DNA of 64,000 nucleotides. Source: Bacillus shivajii (GTDB lineage Bacteria > Bacillota > Bacilli > Bacillales > Salisediminibacteriaceae). The translations under genes were made by a program, and so were the position numbers. Under the pieces are notes generated by a model. That model had not been told where the DNA came from and did not search any database. It saw only the letters and a program-made list of their open reading frames with translations. Below, one piece after another: positions 1 through 8,490 of this stretch. Numbering within the stretch: the stretch's first letter is position 1; every line of letters starts with the position of its first letter. The stretch covers positions 1,302,001 through 1,366,000 of the forward strand of contig NZ_CP084703.1 of NCBI RefSeq assembly GCF_020519665.1, written 5' to 3'.

Positions 1-233
1 ACGTAGATATTGAAATCTCAGGGTACGATCGAAGAGGTTTACTAAATGAAGTGCTACAGGCTGTTGCAGAAACGAAAACGAACATGAATGCTGTTTCAGG
101 CCGTTCTGATAAAAATAAAATGGCAACAATCAATATGACGATTTCCATTCAAAATGTGTCGCACTTACAAAAAGTCGTAGAACGAATTAAACAAATACCA
201 GATATTTATGCTGTACGCCGAATTATGCACTAA
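1..233 (+). CDS. relA: GTP pyrophosphokinase RelA, C-terminal ACT domain (5' truncated)
   Basis: Only the last 76 codons lie in the window; the reading frame is open from base 3 and ends with TAA at 231-233. The peptide begins VDIEISGYDRRGLLNEV and ends YAVRRIMH, which is the regulatory ACT domain at the end of long RelA/SpoT proteins. That domain helps sense the stalled ribosome and balances (p)ppGpp synthesis against hydrolysis. The catalytic HD and synthetase domains are upstream of the window. It is followed 15 bases later by dtd, the usual Bacillus order, so the two are probably cotranscribed. The call rests on the ACT sequence plus this neighbour. Confidence 0.9.
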   Translation, partial: VDIEISGYDRRGLLNEVLQAVAETKTNMNAVSGRSDKNKMATINMTISIQNVSHLQKVVERIKQIPDIYAVRRIMH

Positions 234-248
234 TGAAAGAGGGATAAC

Positions 249-689
249 ATGCGTGTAGTCGTACAACGAAGTGATCAAGCAAATGTTACTGTAAATGATG
301 AAGTCGTTGGTCAAATTAATCATGGACTCGTTTTACTAGTTGGGATTACTCATGAAGATACAATGGAAGATGTGAAATTTGTGGCTGAGAAAATCACAAA
401 CTTACGCATTTTTGAAGATAAAAATGAAAAGCTGAATTTATCTGTTAAAGATGTAAGTGGAGAAATTTTATCGATTTCACAATTCACTTTATACGGTGAC
501 TGTAGTAAGGGGCGTAGGCCTAATTTTATGGCAGCAGCAAAGCCAGACCATGCCAAAGCTTTGTATGATCAATTTAACGAAGAACTTCGCACGTTAGGCA
601 TGCACGTTGAGACAGGGCTATTTGGTGAAATGATGGATGTATCCCTTACTAATAACGGACCAGTTACATTAATCGTTGAAAGTAAGTAA
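249..689 (+). CDS. dtd: D-aminoacyl-tRNA deacylase
   Basis: A 146-residue protein, the usual Dtd length. It removes D-amino acids mischarged onto tRNA in the cytoplasm. Visible family motifs are SQFTLYGD near residue 78, which holds the substrate-facing serine/threonine region, and NNGPVT near residue 136, the Gly-cisPro loop that excludes L-amino acids. The ATG at 249 has a GAAAGAGGGA ribosome binding site about 6 bases upstream. It directly follows relA as in Bacillus subtilis, where it is called yrvI. No irregularity is seen. Confidence 0.95.
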   Translation: MRVVVQRSDQANVTVNDEVVGQINHGLVLLVGITHEDTMEDVKFVAEKITNLRIFEDKNEKLNLSVKDVSGEILSISQFTLYGDCSKGRRPNFMAAAKPDHAKALYDQFNEELRTLGMHVETGLFGEMMDVSLTNNGPVTLIVESK

Positions 690-745
690 TTCAGTGAGGT
701 ATGTTCATCAGATATAAATTGAATAGAAGTTGTTAATTGAAGTAT

Positions 746-786
746 CTTTCGCTTATTTTCGGTAACACTGAAAAGAAAAGCGAAAG
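746..786 (+). other. Hairpin between dtd and the small HTH gene
   Basis: CTTTCGCTT (746-754) and AAGCGAAAG (778-786) form a perfect 9-bp stem, and TTTTC (756-760) with GAAAA (770-774) continues it. There is no T-run after it, so it is not a standard terminator. The right arm abuts the purine-rich GAAAGG that precedes the ATG at 802, so the fold might mask that ribosome binding site. Function is inference. Confidence 0.5.
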
Positions 787-801
787 GCAGATGACGTTAC
801 A

Positions 802-978
802 ATGAGATCAGGAAACCAGCAAGAGCGTTTTACATCAGTGAATTCTAAATTGTTAGGTGTGAATTTTCACCGGTTTACAGACATGGAACCAAATGCCACA
901 AATGTTGAACTTGCAAGTGAATTTGGTTTATCAAACCGTGAAGTGAGACAATTAAAGAAGCACTTAGAACGAAATTAA
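802..978 (+). CDS. Small HTH-like protein, 58 aa, function unknown
   Basis: A 58-codon gene between dtd and the hisS leader. The second half (ATNVELASEFGLSNREVRQL) looks like a helix-turn-helix of the sigma-70 region 4 type, and the C-terminus is lysine-rich. In B. subtilis a similarly placed small gene precedes hisS, which supports it being real. The ATG has a weak GAAAGGCAG purine tract 11 bases upstream, partly inside the hairpin at 746-786. No catalytic residues are visible. It could be a small DNA-binding regulator; I cannot assign a target. Confidence 0.6.
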   Translation: MRSGNQQERFTSVNSKLLGVNFHRFTDMEPNATNVELASEFGLSNREVRQLKKHLERN

Positions 979-1000
979 GATTGATTTTCTTAAAATGATA

Positions 1001-1029
1001 TTGACATGCATTGTGACAATTCGTATGAT
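1001..1029 (+). promoter_or_regulatory. SigA promoter of hisS-aspS
   Basis: TTGACA at 1001-1006 and TATGAT at 1024-1029 with exactly 17 bases between. It lies just upstream of the T-box leader, so transcription should start near 1036. Confidence 0.85.
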
Positions 1030-1049
1030 AGATTACAATTAATAACGAA

Positions 1050-1318
1050 TAGTAAACCAATGAGGGAGAATAGTAGTGGAGATTCCCCGTGAACAGAGAA
1101 GAGGTGCCATTGGCTGGAAGCACTTCTACACTGGCCTTCATGAATGAACACTCCTTAGGTATTTTTCTGAAAAAGCTGATATGCTCTAGTAGGAAGAATC
1201 GTAACTCAGGCGTTAACTGATGGAAGTGGGAGCAATATGTTTGCTTCAACAAGGGTGGCACCACGGGAATACAACTCTCGTCCCTGACAATCGTTCAGGA
1301 ACGGGGGTTTTTTTATGT
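1050..1318 (+). promoter_or_regulatory. T-box riboswitch of hisS-aspS, probable His specifier CAC
   Basis: The conserved T-box AGGGTGGCACCACGGG is at 1252-1267, the antiterminator strand that pairs with the CCA end of uncharged tRNA. It is followed by a terminator: CGTCCCTGA (1279-1287) against TCAGGAACG (1295-1303), then a run of T. Stem I begins near 1056; GGGAG upstream can pair with CTCCT at 1151-1155, placing AGTA on the 5' side and GAACAC on the 3' side of the specifier loop. That makes CAC (histidine) at 1149-1151 the likely specifier. Uncharged tRNA-His would allow read-through into hisS and aspS. The T-box is certain; the specifier is my fold by eye. Confidence 0.9.
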
Positions 1319-1378
1319 TTCTGCGATTAAATTTGAAAATACATATTGAAAAATGAAGGAAATAGAGGAGGCACTAGA

Positions 1379-2662
1379 ATGAACTACAGAATTCCAAGAG
1401 GTACGCAAGACATTTTGCCTGAAGAATCTCCAAAATGGCAATACATTGAACAAAAAGCACACGAATTATGTAGACGATATCATTATAAAGAAATTCGTAC
1501 GCCGATGTTTGAGCAAACGGACCTATTCGCACGTGGTGTTGGTGACACGACTGATATTGTGCAAAAAGAAATGTATACCTTTGAAGATCGTGGTGGGAGG
1601 AGCTTAACATTACGACCAGAAGGGACAGCTTCAACAGTACGTTCTTACGTTGAAAATAAAATGCATGGTTGGGCAGACCAGCCTGTGAAACTTTATTATA
1701 TTGGTCCAATGTTTCGCTATGAACGTCCTCAATCAGGCCGTATGAGACAGTTTGTTCAATTTGGTGTGGAAGCAATGGGGAGTGACGATCCAGCAATCGA
1801 TGCAGAAGTGATTGCGTTAGCGATGGACTTCTACCGTGAACTCGGGCTAAAAGGCTTAAAACTAGTCGTCAATAGTCTTGGTGATAAAGAGAGCCGTACG
1901 GCACACCGAAACGCCTTAATTAATCACTTTAAACCGAGCATTTCAGAGTTTTGCCCTGACTGTCAAGCACGCTTAGAAAAAAATCCATTACGTATCTTAG
2001 ATTGTAAAGCTGACAAAGATCACCCGTTAATGGAGAATGCACCGTCAATCCTTGATTACTTAAATGAAGAATCAAAAGTTTATTTTGAAAACGTTCAACA
2101 ATATTTATCTGACATGGATATTGATTACGTTGTAGATTCTACGCTCGTTCGTGGTTTAGATTATTACAATAACACGGCATTCGAGATTATGATTGATGGC
2201 GAAGGGTTTGGTGCAATTACGACACTTTGTGGTGGAGGAAGATATAACGGGCTTGTAGAAGAAATCGGTGGCCCAACAACACCAGGAATAGGATTTGCAT
2301 TAAGTCTTGAACGTCTATTAATGGCATTAGAAACACAAAATATCGAGTTGCCTATTCAAGATACAGTGGATGCTTACTTTATCGCAATGGGTGAAGAAGC
2401 AAAGAAAAATGCACCTAAGCTCGTTCATGAGATGCGTCGTAACGGAATTGTCGTCGACACAGATTACATGAACAAAAAGATGAAGGCGCAATTTAAAGCT
2501 GCAGACAGACTTGGTGCTAACTTTGCAATGATTTTAGGCGAAGATGAATTGAACGAAAATGTTGTCTTAATAAAAGATTTATCAACAGGTGAACAACAAA
2601 AAGTAGCGATCGAAGAAGCAGCAGAATGGGTATTATCCCATCAAGGTGAGAAAGGGGAATAA
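1379..2662 (+). CDS. hisS: Histidyl-tRNA synthetase
   Basis: A 427-residue class II synthetase that charges tRNA-His. The start MNYRIPRGTQD is chosen because AGAGGAGG lies 8 bases upstream of the ATG at 1379; an earlier in-frame codon at 1346 has no such site. Family motifs seen are RTPMFEQTDLF (motif 1 region), FRYERPQSGRMRQF (motif 2), LVRGLDYYNNTAFE (the histidine A motif) and GIGFALSLERL (motif 3). The C-terminal anticodon-binding domain is present. Length and sequence are ordinary. It is expressed from the T-box leader and followed by aspS after 3 bases. Confidence 0.97.
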   Translation: MNYRIPRGTQDILPEESPKWQYIEQKAHELCRRYHYKEIRTPMFEQTDLFARGVGDTTDIVQKEMYTFEDRGGRSLTLRPEGTASTVRSYVENKMHGWADQPVKLYYIGPMFRYERPQSGRMRQFVQFGVEAMGSDDPAIDAEVIALAMDFYRELGLKGLKLVVNSLGDKESRTAHRNALINHFKPSISEFCPDCQARLEKNPLRILDCKADKDHPLMENAPSILDYLNEESKVYFENVQQYLSDMDIDYVVDSTLVRGLDYYNNTAFEIMIDGEGFGAITTLCGGGRYNGLVEEIGGPTTPGIGFALSLERLLMALETQNIELPIQDTVDAYFIAMGEEAKKNAPKLVHEMRRNGIVVDTDYMNKKMKAQFKAADRLGANFAMILGEDELNENVVLIKDLSTGEQQKVAIEEAAEWVLSHQGEKGE

Positions 2663-2665
2663 TTG

Positions 2666-4450
2666 ATGACAAAACGTACACATAGATGCGGTGAAGTATT
2701 AGAACATTTAGTAGGTGAAAAAGTTCGTCTTCAAGGCTGGGTAAAAAAACGTAGAGATTTAGGGCAAGTCATTTTCGTAGATTTACGTGACCGTTCTGGG
2801 TTTGTTCAGATCGTTTTTAATGGAGATGAAAACCCGAAAGCTCTCGAAGTTGGAGAAAAAGTTCGTAATGAGTATGTCTTAGATATTCAAGGAACGGTTA
2901 TTGAAAGAGTAGGCGGAAATATTAATGAAACGATTCCAACTGGTAAAGTCGAGGTCATGGTTGAAGAAGCAAATATATTAAATGCTGCGAAAGGACTTCC
3001 ATTTGTCATTGAAGATGACGTTGAAATTACAGAAGACACGCGTTTAAAGTACCGTTATTTAGATTTAAGAAGACCGAACATGCAAGAAACAATGATGCTT
3101 CGTCATCGCACAACGAAAATGATTCGTGACTTCCTTGATGAGTTTCGTTTTATGGAAATTGAAACACCGATGCTTACGAAGAGTACACCAGAAGGTGCTC
3201 GTGACTATCTTGTTCCTTCAAGGGTCCATCACGGTGAGTTTTACGCATTACCGCAGTCACCTCAGCTTTTTAAACAGCTGTTAATGGTATCAGGATTTGA
3301 GCGTTATTATCAAGTTGCGCGTTGCTTCCGTGATGAAGATTTACGAGCAGACCGTCAGCCAGAGTTTACGCAAGTTGACATTGAAGCATCATTTATGGAA
3401 AAAGAAGAATTGCATGAGATGATGGAAGAAATGATGGTTAAACTCGTAAAGGAATTAAAAGGCATCGATGTACCACGCCCATTCCCTCGTTTATCGTATG
3501 AAGATGCTATGAACCGTTTCGGTTCTGATAAGCCTGATACACGATTTGGTATGGAATTGATGGACGTATCTAAAGCTGTTGTGGACAGTGACTTTAAAGT
3601 ATTTGCAAACACGGTGAAAAATGGTGGCGTTGTTAAAGGGATCTGTGTAAAAGGTGTTGCTGACAATTATTCAAGAAAAGACTTAGACGGATTAGGCTCG
3701 TTTGTTGAAGTATATGGTGCAAAAGGGCTTGCTTGGTTAAAAGTCGAAGAAGAAAACACGTTAAAAGGTCCAATCGCGAAGTTCTTTAACGAGACAGAAG
3801 CTGCAACAATCTGTGATGCATTTGAAGCAGCAGCAGGAGATGTCATTTTCTTTGTAGCAGACAAAAAACATGTTGCTTGGGACGCACTAGGAGCACTTCG
3901 TATTAAATTTGCGAAAGAATTAAACCTTGTTGACAATAATGAGTATAACTTCTTATGGGTAACAGAGTTCCCACTTCTTTCTTACGATGAAGAAGAAGGT
4001 CGTTATCATGCAGAACATCATCCGTTCACACGTCCGGTAGCAGAAGATGAAGCGCTACTAGAAGAGAGCCCAGAAAAAGTTCGTGCCGAAGCTTATGATC
4101 TCGTATTAAATGGATATGAACTTGGAGGAGGTTCACAACGTATTTTTGAACGTAGTCTCCAAGAGAAAATGTTTAAAGCGCTTGGCTTTAGCGAAGAAGA
4201 AGCAAGAGAACAGTTTGGCTTCTTATTAGAGGCATTTGAGTATGGAACACCACCACATGGAGGAATTGCATTAGGACTTGACCGCCTTGTCATGATTTTA
4301 GCAGGACAGAGTAATCTCCGTGAAACGATCGCGTTCCCTAAAACTGCAAGTGCAAGCTGCTTGTTAACTGAGGCTCCGAGTGGTGTTAGTGAAGCACAAT
4401 TACAAGAACTCAACTTATCAGTGATTCCGAAGAAAAAAGAAGAAGAATAA
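2666..4450 (+). CDS. aspS: Aspartyl-tRNA synthetase
   Basis: A 594-residue bacterial-type class II AspRS. An N-terminal OB fold binds the anticodon ([22 protein letters not shown]), followed by the catalytic domain with [19 protein letters not shown] (motif 1), [15 protein letters not shown] (motif 2) and [15 protein letters not shown] (motif 3), plus the bacterial GAD insertion in the middle. The ATG at 2666 is preferred over a TTG at 2663 because it sits better behind GAAAGGGG. It shares the T-box transcript with hisS. The gene ends before a terminator at 4460. Confidence 0.97.
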   Translation: MTKRTHRCGEVLEHLVGEKVRLQGWVKKRRDLGQVIFVDLRDRSGFVQIVFNGDENPKALEVGEKVRNEYVLDIQGTVIERVGGNINETIPTGKVEVMVEEANILNAAKGLPFVIEDDVEITEDTRLKYRYLDLRRPNMQETMMLRHRTTKMIRDFLDEFRFMEIETPMLTKSTPEGARDYLVPSRVHHGEFYALPQSPQLFKQLLMVSGFERYYQVARCFRDEDLRADRQPEFTQVDIEASFMEKEELHEMMEEMMVKLVKELKGIDVPRPFPRLSYEDAMNRFGSDKPDTRFGMELMDVSKAVVDSDFKVFANTVKNGGVVKGICVKGVADNYSRKDLDGLGSFVEVYGAKGLAWLKVEEENTLKGPIAKFFNETEAATICDAFEAAAGDVIFFVADKKHVAWDALGALRIKFAKELNLVDNNEYNFLWVTEFPLLSYDEEEGRYHAEHHPFTRPVAEDEALLEESPEKVRAEAYDLVLNGYELGGGSQRIFERSLQEKMFKALGFSEEEAREQFGFLLEAFEYGTPPHGGIALGLDRLVMILAGQSNLRETIAFPKTASASCLLTEAPSGVSEAQLQELNLSVIPKKKEEE

Positions 4451-4459
4451 TGTTTGAGA

Positions 4460-4490
4460 GGCTGGCCATTGAGGTCAGTCTTTCTTTTTG
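4460..4490 (+). terminator. Terminator after aspS
   Basis: GGCTGGCC (4460-4467) pairs with GGTCAGTC (4473-4480) using two G-U pairs, followed by TTTCTTTTT. It closes the hisS-aspS operon. Confidence 0.75.
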
Positions 4491-4702
4491 GCCCTTTTCG
4501 GATAGGTTGTTGTTTCTTTTTAAAAGATGAAAGCCTCAGCCTATATCGGATTCGAGAGAGATTTTTTACCGAAAGAAACAACCTTTTAGAAAAAATCCTT
4601 TAATCAGAGGTTTTACTTTCTTTTAAAAGGGTAAAGATTAATAACATCAAACTAGTCCAATGATTGTAATGAAAATGTTATAAAAATAGGCATGTTTAAT
4701 TA

Positions 4703-4731
4703 TTGTAAAACTCTAATTTTTCAGATATGAT
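4703..4731 (+). promoter_or_regulatory. Promoter of 6S RNA
   Basis: TTGTAA at 4703-4708 and TATGAT at 4726-4731, spacing 17. The expected start near 4738 coincides with the 5' end of the 6S-like RNA. Confidence 0.7.
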
Positions 4732-4737
4732 GAAATC

Positions 4738-4945
4738 AACAAAATAAGTTTATGAGTCCTGAGGTGTACGTCTCAACTCTACGTTTTGAGCCAACAGATT
4801 TACATTGGGAGCTTTTCGTTTCAAAGGGGAAGGCAGGCCTTACCTACATAGGTTGGAGGAAGTCAGAAGCTTTGAACAGGGCACCCACCTGCCAACCGCA
4901 GGTTCAAAACTGGGAAGATTAAACGGCACTTTGGGGCTCAAAAAT
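4738..4945 (+). ncRNA. ssrS: 6S RNA (6S-1 type)
   Basis: This region between aspS and the next gene has no ORF but has its own promoter and terminator, which is the location of 6S-1 RNA (bsrA) in B. subtilis. The 5' end TGAGTCCT (4752-4759) pairs with GGGGCTCA (4933-4940) to close a long rod, and the 5' segment GTCCTGAGGTGT resembles the known 6S-1 start. Such RNAs mimic an open promoter and sequester SigA RNA polymerase. Ends are approximate. A covariance search would settle it; position and closing stem make it likely. Confidence 0.85.
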
Positions 4946-4948
4946 GAA

Positions 4949-4980
4949 GACACCTAATAACGGGTGTTTTTTCTTTTTTT
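4949..4980 (+). terminator. Terminator of 6S RNA
   Basis: ACACCT (4950-4955) pairs with GGGTGT (4962-4967), then TTTTTCTTTTTTT. Confidence 0.8.
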
Positions 4981-5056
4981 CGAACCTAAAACTCAAAAAC
5001 ATCTTTATCTGCCATGATTATGAGCGACCCAACGTCAATGTCACTTTTATTACATA

Positions 5057-5085
5057 TTGAAAAGTTGTTAACTCTTTCATATAAT
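5057..5085 (+). promoter_or_regulatory. SigA promoter of lutABC
   Basis: TTGAAA at 5057-5062 and TATAAT at 5080-5085 with 17 bases between, 60 bases upstream of lutA. Nothing else in 4981-5145 looks coding. Confidence 0.85.
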
Positions 5086-5101
5086 GAAAACAATTACATT
5101 A

Positions 5102-5114
5102 GTCATCTGATGAC
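5102..5114 (+). promoter_or_regulatory. LutR-like operator
   Basis: GTCATCTGATGAC is a perfect 13-base palindrome about 10 bases past the expected transcription start. TCATC-N-GATGA is the reported binding motif of LutR, the GntR-family repressor of lutABC in B. subtilis. Its position downstream of the -10 fits repression by roadblock or promoter occlusion. lutR itself is not in the window. Confidence 0.75.
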
Positions 5115-5145
5115 CTTATGACTAAATGCGGAGTGGGGGGAGAAA

Positions 5146-5868
5146 ATGAAAGTTTCATTGTTTTTAACGTGTCTTGCAGATGTTGTTTATCCAGCCTCTG
5201 TCGGTAGAAGTACTGTGGAACTGTTGGAGAAGCTAGGGTGTGAAGTCGATTTTCCAAAGAAACAAACGTGCTGTGGTCAGCCTGCCTTTAATAGTGGCTT
5301 CCATAAAGAATCGAAGGAAGTGGCCAAACATATGATCGAAACATTTAAAGCATCTGACTATGTTGTTTCACCATCAGGATCCTGTACGACGATGCTTCAC
5401 GAGTATCCGAAATTATTCGAAGATGACCCGATGTGGAAAGAGCGAGCAGAAGCTCTTGTAAAAAAATCGTTTGAGCTAACACAATTTATCGTAGACGTCC
5501 TAAAGGTAGAAGACGTAAGTGCTCAGTTTCCTGCTAAAGTGACATATCATTCGTCATGTCATATGACGAGACTATTAGGCGTAAAAGAAGCACCAGTCAA
5601 ACTTTTAGAAAATGTAGAAGGTCTCATTTTTACGGAGCTTCCGAACAAACAACAATGTTGCGGATTTGGAGGAACATTTTCTGTAAAAATGATGCCGATT
5701 TCTGAACAAATGGTCGATGAAAAAGTTCAACATATCGATGAAACAGAAGCTGATGTGTTAGTTGGTTCAGATTTAGGCTGTTTAATGAACATTGGTGGTC
5801 GTATTGAACGTAAAGGAAAACAGATCAAAGTGATGCACATTGCAGAAGTGTTAAATAGTCAAGGTTGA
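5146..5868 (+). CDS. lutA: L-lactate oxidation iron-sulfur protein LutA
   Basis: A 240-residue protein with two CCG domains, [11 protein letters not shown] near residue 41 and [10 protein letters not shown] near residue 173, plus SCTT and SSCHMTR segments that complete the two cysteine-rich cofactor sites, as in heterodisulfide-reductase-like subunits. LutA, LutB and LutC together oxidise L-lactate to pyruvate in the cytoplasm. The ATG follows GGGGGGAG. It is the first gene of the operon, 13 bases before lutB. Length is normal. Confidence 0.95.
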   Translation: MKVSLFLTCLADVVYPASVGRSTVELLEKLGCEVDFPKKQTCCGQPAFNSGFHKESKEVAKHMIETFKASDYVVSPSGSCTTMLHEYPKLFEDDPMWKERAEALVKKSFELTQFIVDVLKVEDVSAQFPAKVTYHSSCHMTRLLGVKEAPVKLLENVEGLIFTELPNKQQCCGFGGTFSVKMMPISEQMVDEKVQHIDETEADVLVGSDLGCLMNIGGRIERKGKQIKVMHIAEVLNSQG

Positions 5869-5881
5869 GTGGGGTGAACAG

Positions 5882-7303
5882 ATGGGGATAAAGATCGGTA
5901 ATGATAAGTTTTTCGACCGAGTGGAAAAAGGGATTAATGACTCGTTTATGCGTAACGCAGTCGTTGAAGCACAAGGACGTCTTGAAGGAAGAAAGACAGA
6001 AACTACAGAAGAACTAGGAAATTGGGAAGAGTGGCGAGACCTTTCAGAAGAGATTCGACAGCATACGTTAGAAAACTTAGATTACTATTTAGATCAATTT
6101 GCTGAAAACGTTGCCAAACAAGGCGGACATGTATTTTTTGCAGAAAATGCTGAAGAAGCAAATGATTATATTACAGAGGTTGTTAGTAAGAAAAAAGCTA
6201 AAAATGTCATTAAATCGAAATCAATGGTCACTGAAGAGATTGGTATGAACGATGCACTAACTGACATTGGTTGTAATGTTGTTGAATCAGATCTTGGAGA
6301 ATGGATTTTACAATTAGATGATCATGATCCTCCTTCACATATTGTTGTTCCAGCACTCCACAAAAACAAAGAACAAATCCGCGATACATTTAAAGATAAG
6401 AGGAAATATGATCAAACATCGGACCCAACGGAGCTAGCTCAATTTGCACGTGAACAGTTACGTAAAGATTTTTTATCAGCAGAAGTTGGAATTACAGGCT
6501 GTAACTTTGCTGTTGCTGAATCAGGATCTGTTTCACTTGTTACAAATGAAGGAAATGCGAGGATGGCAACGACATTACCAAAAACGCAAATTACTGTGAT
6601 GGGAATGGAACGAATTGTCCCAACGTGGAAAGAGCTTGATATATTAGTTAGTATGCTTTGTCGCAGTGCAGTTGGTCAAAAGCTGACTAGTTATATTACA
6701 GGTTTAACTCCTTCAAAAGAAGAAGGGGAAGTTGATGGTCCAGAAGACTTCCACGTTGTAATTGTCGATAATGGGCGCTCCAAGATTCTCGGTACAAAGT
6801 TTCAAAGTGCGTTGCAATGTATCCGCTGTGCAGCGTGTATAAATGTTTGTCCAGTATATCGCCATGTAGGTGGTCATTCATACGGCTCAATCTACCCCGG
6901 ACCAATTGGTGCGGTATTAACACCCTTATTGGAAGGGTATGATGATCACAAAGAGCTGCCATATGCGTCAACGTTATGTGCAGCATGTACTGAAGCGTGT
7001 CCGGTAAAAATTCCGCTCCACGAATTGTTAGTTGAGCACCGCCGTGAAATCGTTGAAAGAGAAGGGAAGACAAGTTTCGGTGAAAAGCTTGCGATGAAAG
7101 GTTATGCCTATGCTGCAAGTAACCCTACTCTTTATCAATTAGGTTCTAAGTCAGCTCCGTCAATGATTAATGCAACAAGAGGTGGAGAAGGAAAAGGTCC
7201 AGGTCCTGTAAAGTTATGGACACAAATTCGTAATTTACCTGAAAATAAAGGAGAAAGCTTTAGAAAATGGTTTGAGAACCGTGGGCAAGGGGGAGACAAT
7301 TAA
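5882..7303 (+). CDS. lutB: L-lactate oxidation iron-sulfur protein LutB
   Basis: A 473-residue protein with an N-terminal LUD (lactate utilization) domain and two ferredoxin-type 4Fe-4S motifs: [12 protein letters not shown] near residue 312 and CAACTEACP near residue 363. It passes electrons from lactate oxidation within the LutABC complex. The start follows GTGGGGTGAACAG. Its TAA overlaps the lutC ATG by one base, indicating translational coupling. No irregularity seen. Confidence 0.95.
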   Translation: MGIKIGNDKFFDRVEKGINDSFMRNAVVEAQGRLEGRKTETTEELGNWEEWRDLSEEIRQHTLENLDYYLDQFAENVAKQGGHVFFAENAEEANDYITEVVSKKKAKNVIKSKSMVTEEIGMNDALTDIGCNVVESDLGEWILQLDDHDPPSHIVVPALHKNKEQIRDTFKDKRKYDQTSDPTELAQFAREQLRKDFLSAEVGITGCNFAVAESGSVSLVTNEGNARMATTLPKTQITVMGMERIVPTWKELDILVSMLCRSAVGQKLTSYITGLTPSKEEGEVDGPEDFHVVIVDNGRSKILGTKFQSALQCIRCAACINVCPVYRHVGGHSYGSIYPGPIGAVLTPLLEGYDDHKELPYASTLCAACTEACPVKIPLHELLVEHRREIVEREGKTSFGEKLAMKGYAYAASNPTLYQLGSKSAPSMINATRGGEGKGPGPVKLWTQIRNLPENKGESFRKWFENRGQGGDN

Positions 7304-8022
7304 TGCCAACAGGCACAATCCAAGGTAAAGATCGTTTCTTAAAAAATATTGCGGATAAATTAGGGCGTAAGCAAAAAACAGAGAAAGTAGAGTTGCCAAA
7401 GTGGAGTAAACGACCACAAGATGAAGTGTTTAAAAGTCATACAAAAGATGAACTATTAAATGAGTTTGTCAAACATTGTGATAAAATCCATACAAAGGTT
7501 AAAGTAACGACAAAGTCACAATTAGCAAAACAATTACATGAAGCTGTTGAAGAATTAGGAGGACAGTCTATTGTCCATTGGGAAGATGACAGGTTTGAAC
7601 AATTTGGATTATTAGATGCGTTAAATATTGAAAAAGAAAAGGGTGTAGATGTCCATAAGTGGGAACCAGATTTAAGAAAAGAGAATATAAAAATTGCAGA
7701 GCGAACAAATATCGGAATTACTTTTTCAGATATGACTCTTGCAGAATCTGGAACAGTTGTTTTATTGAGTGACGAAGGGAAAGGGCGTTCTGTAAGTCTT
7801 TTACCGCAAACGTATTTAGCAATCATTCCAAAAAGTACACTCGTACCACGAATGACCCAAGCAAATGAACAAATCCATGAAATTGCAAAACAACAAGGGA
7901 AAATACCTTCATGCATAAATTTTATTTCTGGACCGAGTAACTCAGCTGATATTGAATTACGTTTAGTTGTCGGAGTACATGGACCAGTGAAAGCATATTA
8001 TATTGTTATCGATGATGCTTAA
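7303..8022 (+). CDS. lutC: Lactate utilization protein LutC
   Basis: A 239-residue LUD-domain protein, third subunit of lactate oxidation. The segment ERTNIGITFSDMTLAESGTV and the C-terminal SNSADIELRLVVGVHGP are typical of LutC. It has no cysteine clusters, as expected. It overlaps lutB by one base and is followed 7 bases later by a terminator and then by an inserted group II intron. Expression should follow the lactate-responsive promoter at 5057. Confidence 0.94.
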   Translation: MPTGTIQGKDRFLKNIADKLGRKQKTEKVELPKWSKRPQDEVFKSHTKDELLNEFVKHCDKIHTKVKVTTKSQLAKQLHEAVEELGGQSIVHWEDDRFEQFGLLDALNIEKEKGVDVHKWEPDLRKENIKIAERTNIGITFSDMTLAESGTVVLLSDEGKGRSVSLLPQTYLAIIPKSTLVPRMTQANEQIHEIAKQQGKIPSCINFISGPSNSADIELRLVVGVHGPVKAYYIVIDDA

Positions 8023-8028
8023 CGTAAA

Positions 8029-8066
8029 AAGCCACAGTGAAGTCTAATATTCACTGTGGCTTTATC
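8029..8066. terminator. Bidirectional terminator after lutC, intron target
   Basis: AAGCCACAGTGAA (8029-8041) and TTCACTGTGGCTT (8050-8062) form a perfect 13-bp stem with a short T-tract on the plus side. On the minus strand the stem is followed by TTTTTAC, so before the intron arrived it could also have ended the rsfA-like gene. The intron starts 5-6 bases after the stem. Confidence 0.85.
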
Positions 8067-8490
8067 TGTGTGCCCGGCATGTCTGGCAGCTAGGTGGTGG
8101 AAGTCCACTACGGGCTTGGCAATGGGAACCGTTAGCGGATGGCAAGGGTGTCCGGGGCGACCCGGAACCTGAAGGAAGCCGGACGCAAACACACGCGGTA
8201 ACGAACAGAAACAGGATACAAGGCTGAAACGGAAAGGATGAGTCTGCAGAACAAGATGAAATCCTACATTGCCCGAATTCCGCACAGTAAATCCTGTACC
8301 GACGGGTGGAAAGCGGTCAGTCTTACCCGGGGAGGTCTTATCAGGGTCCCTAAGAAGGAGTGATTCCTTACAGGGACAACGGTGTCAGTAATGGCATCGT
8401 GAATGCTAAGAAGTCAGCCGAGACCATAGTAGTCACTTCGTGACGAAGGGTCGAACAATAAGAATTCTGATGAACTTGGAGGTGTGAAGA

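Noticed and set aside
1346-1378. Upstream in-frame start for hisS
   Set aside because: No RBS; the ATG at 1379 has AGAGGAGG and matches the family N-terminus.
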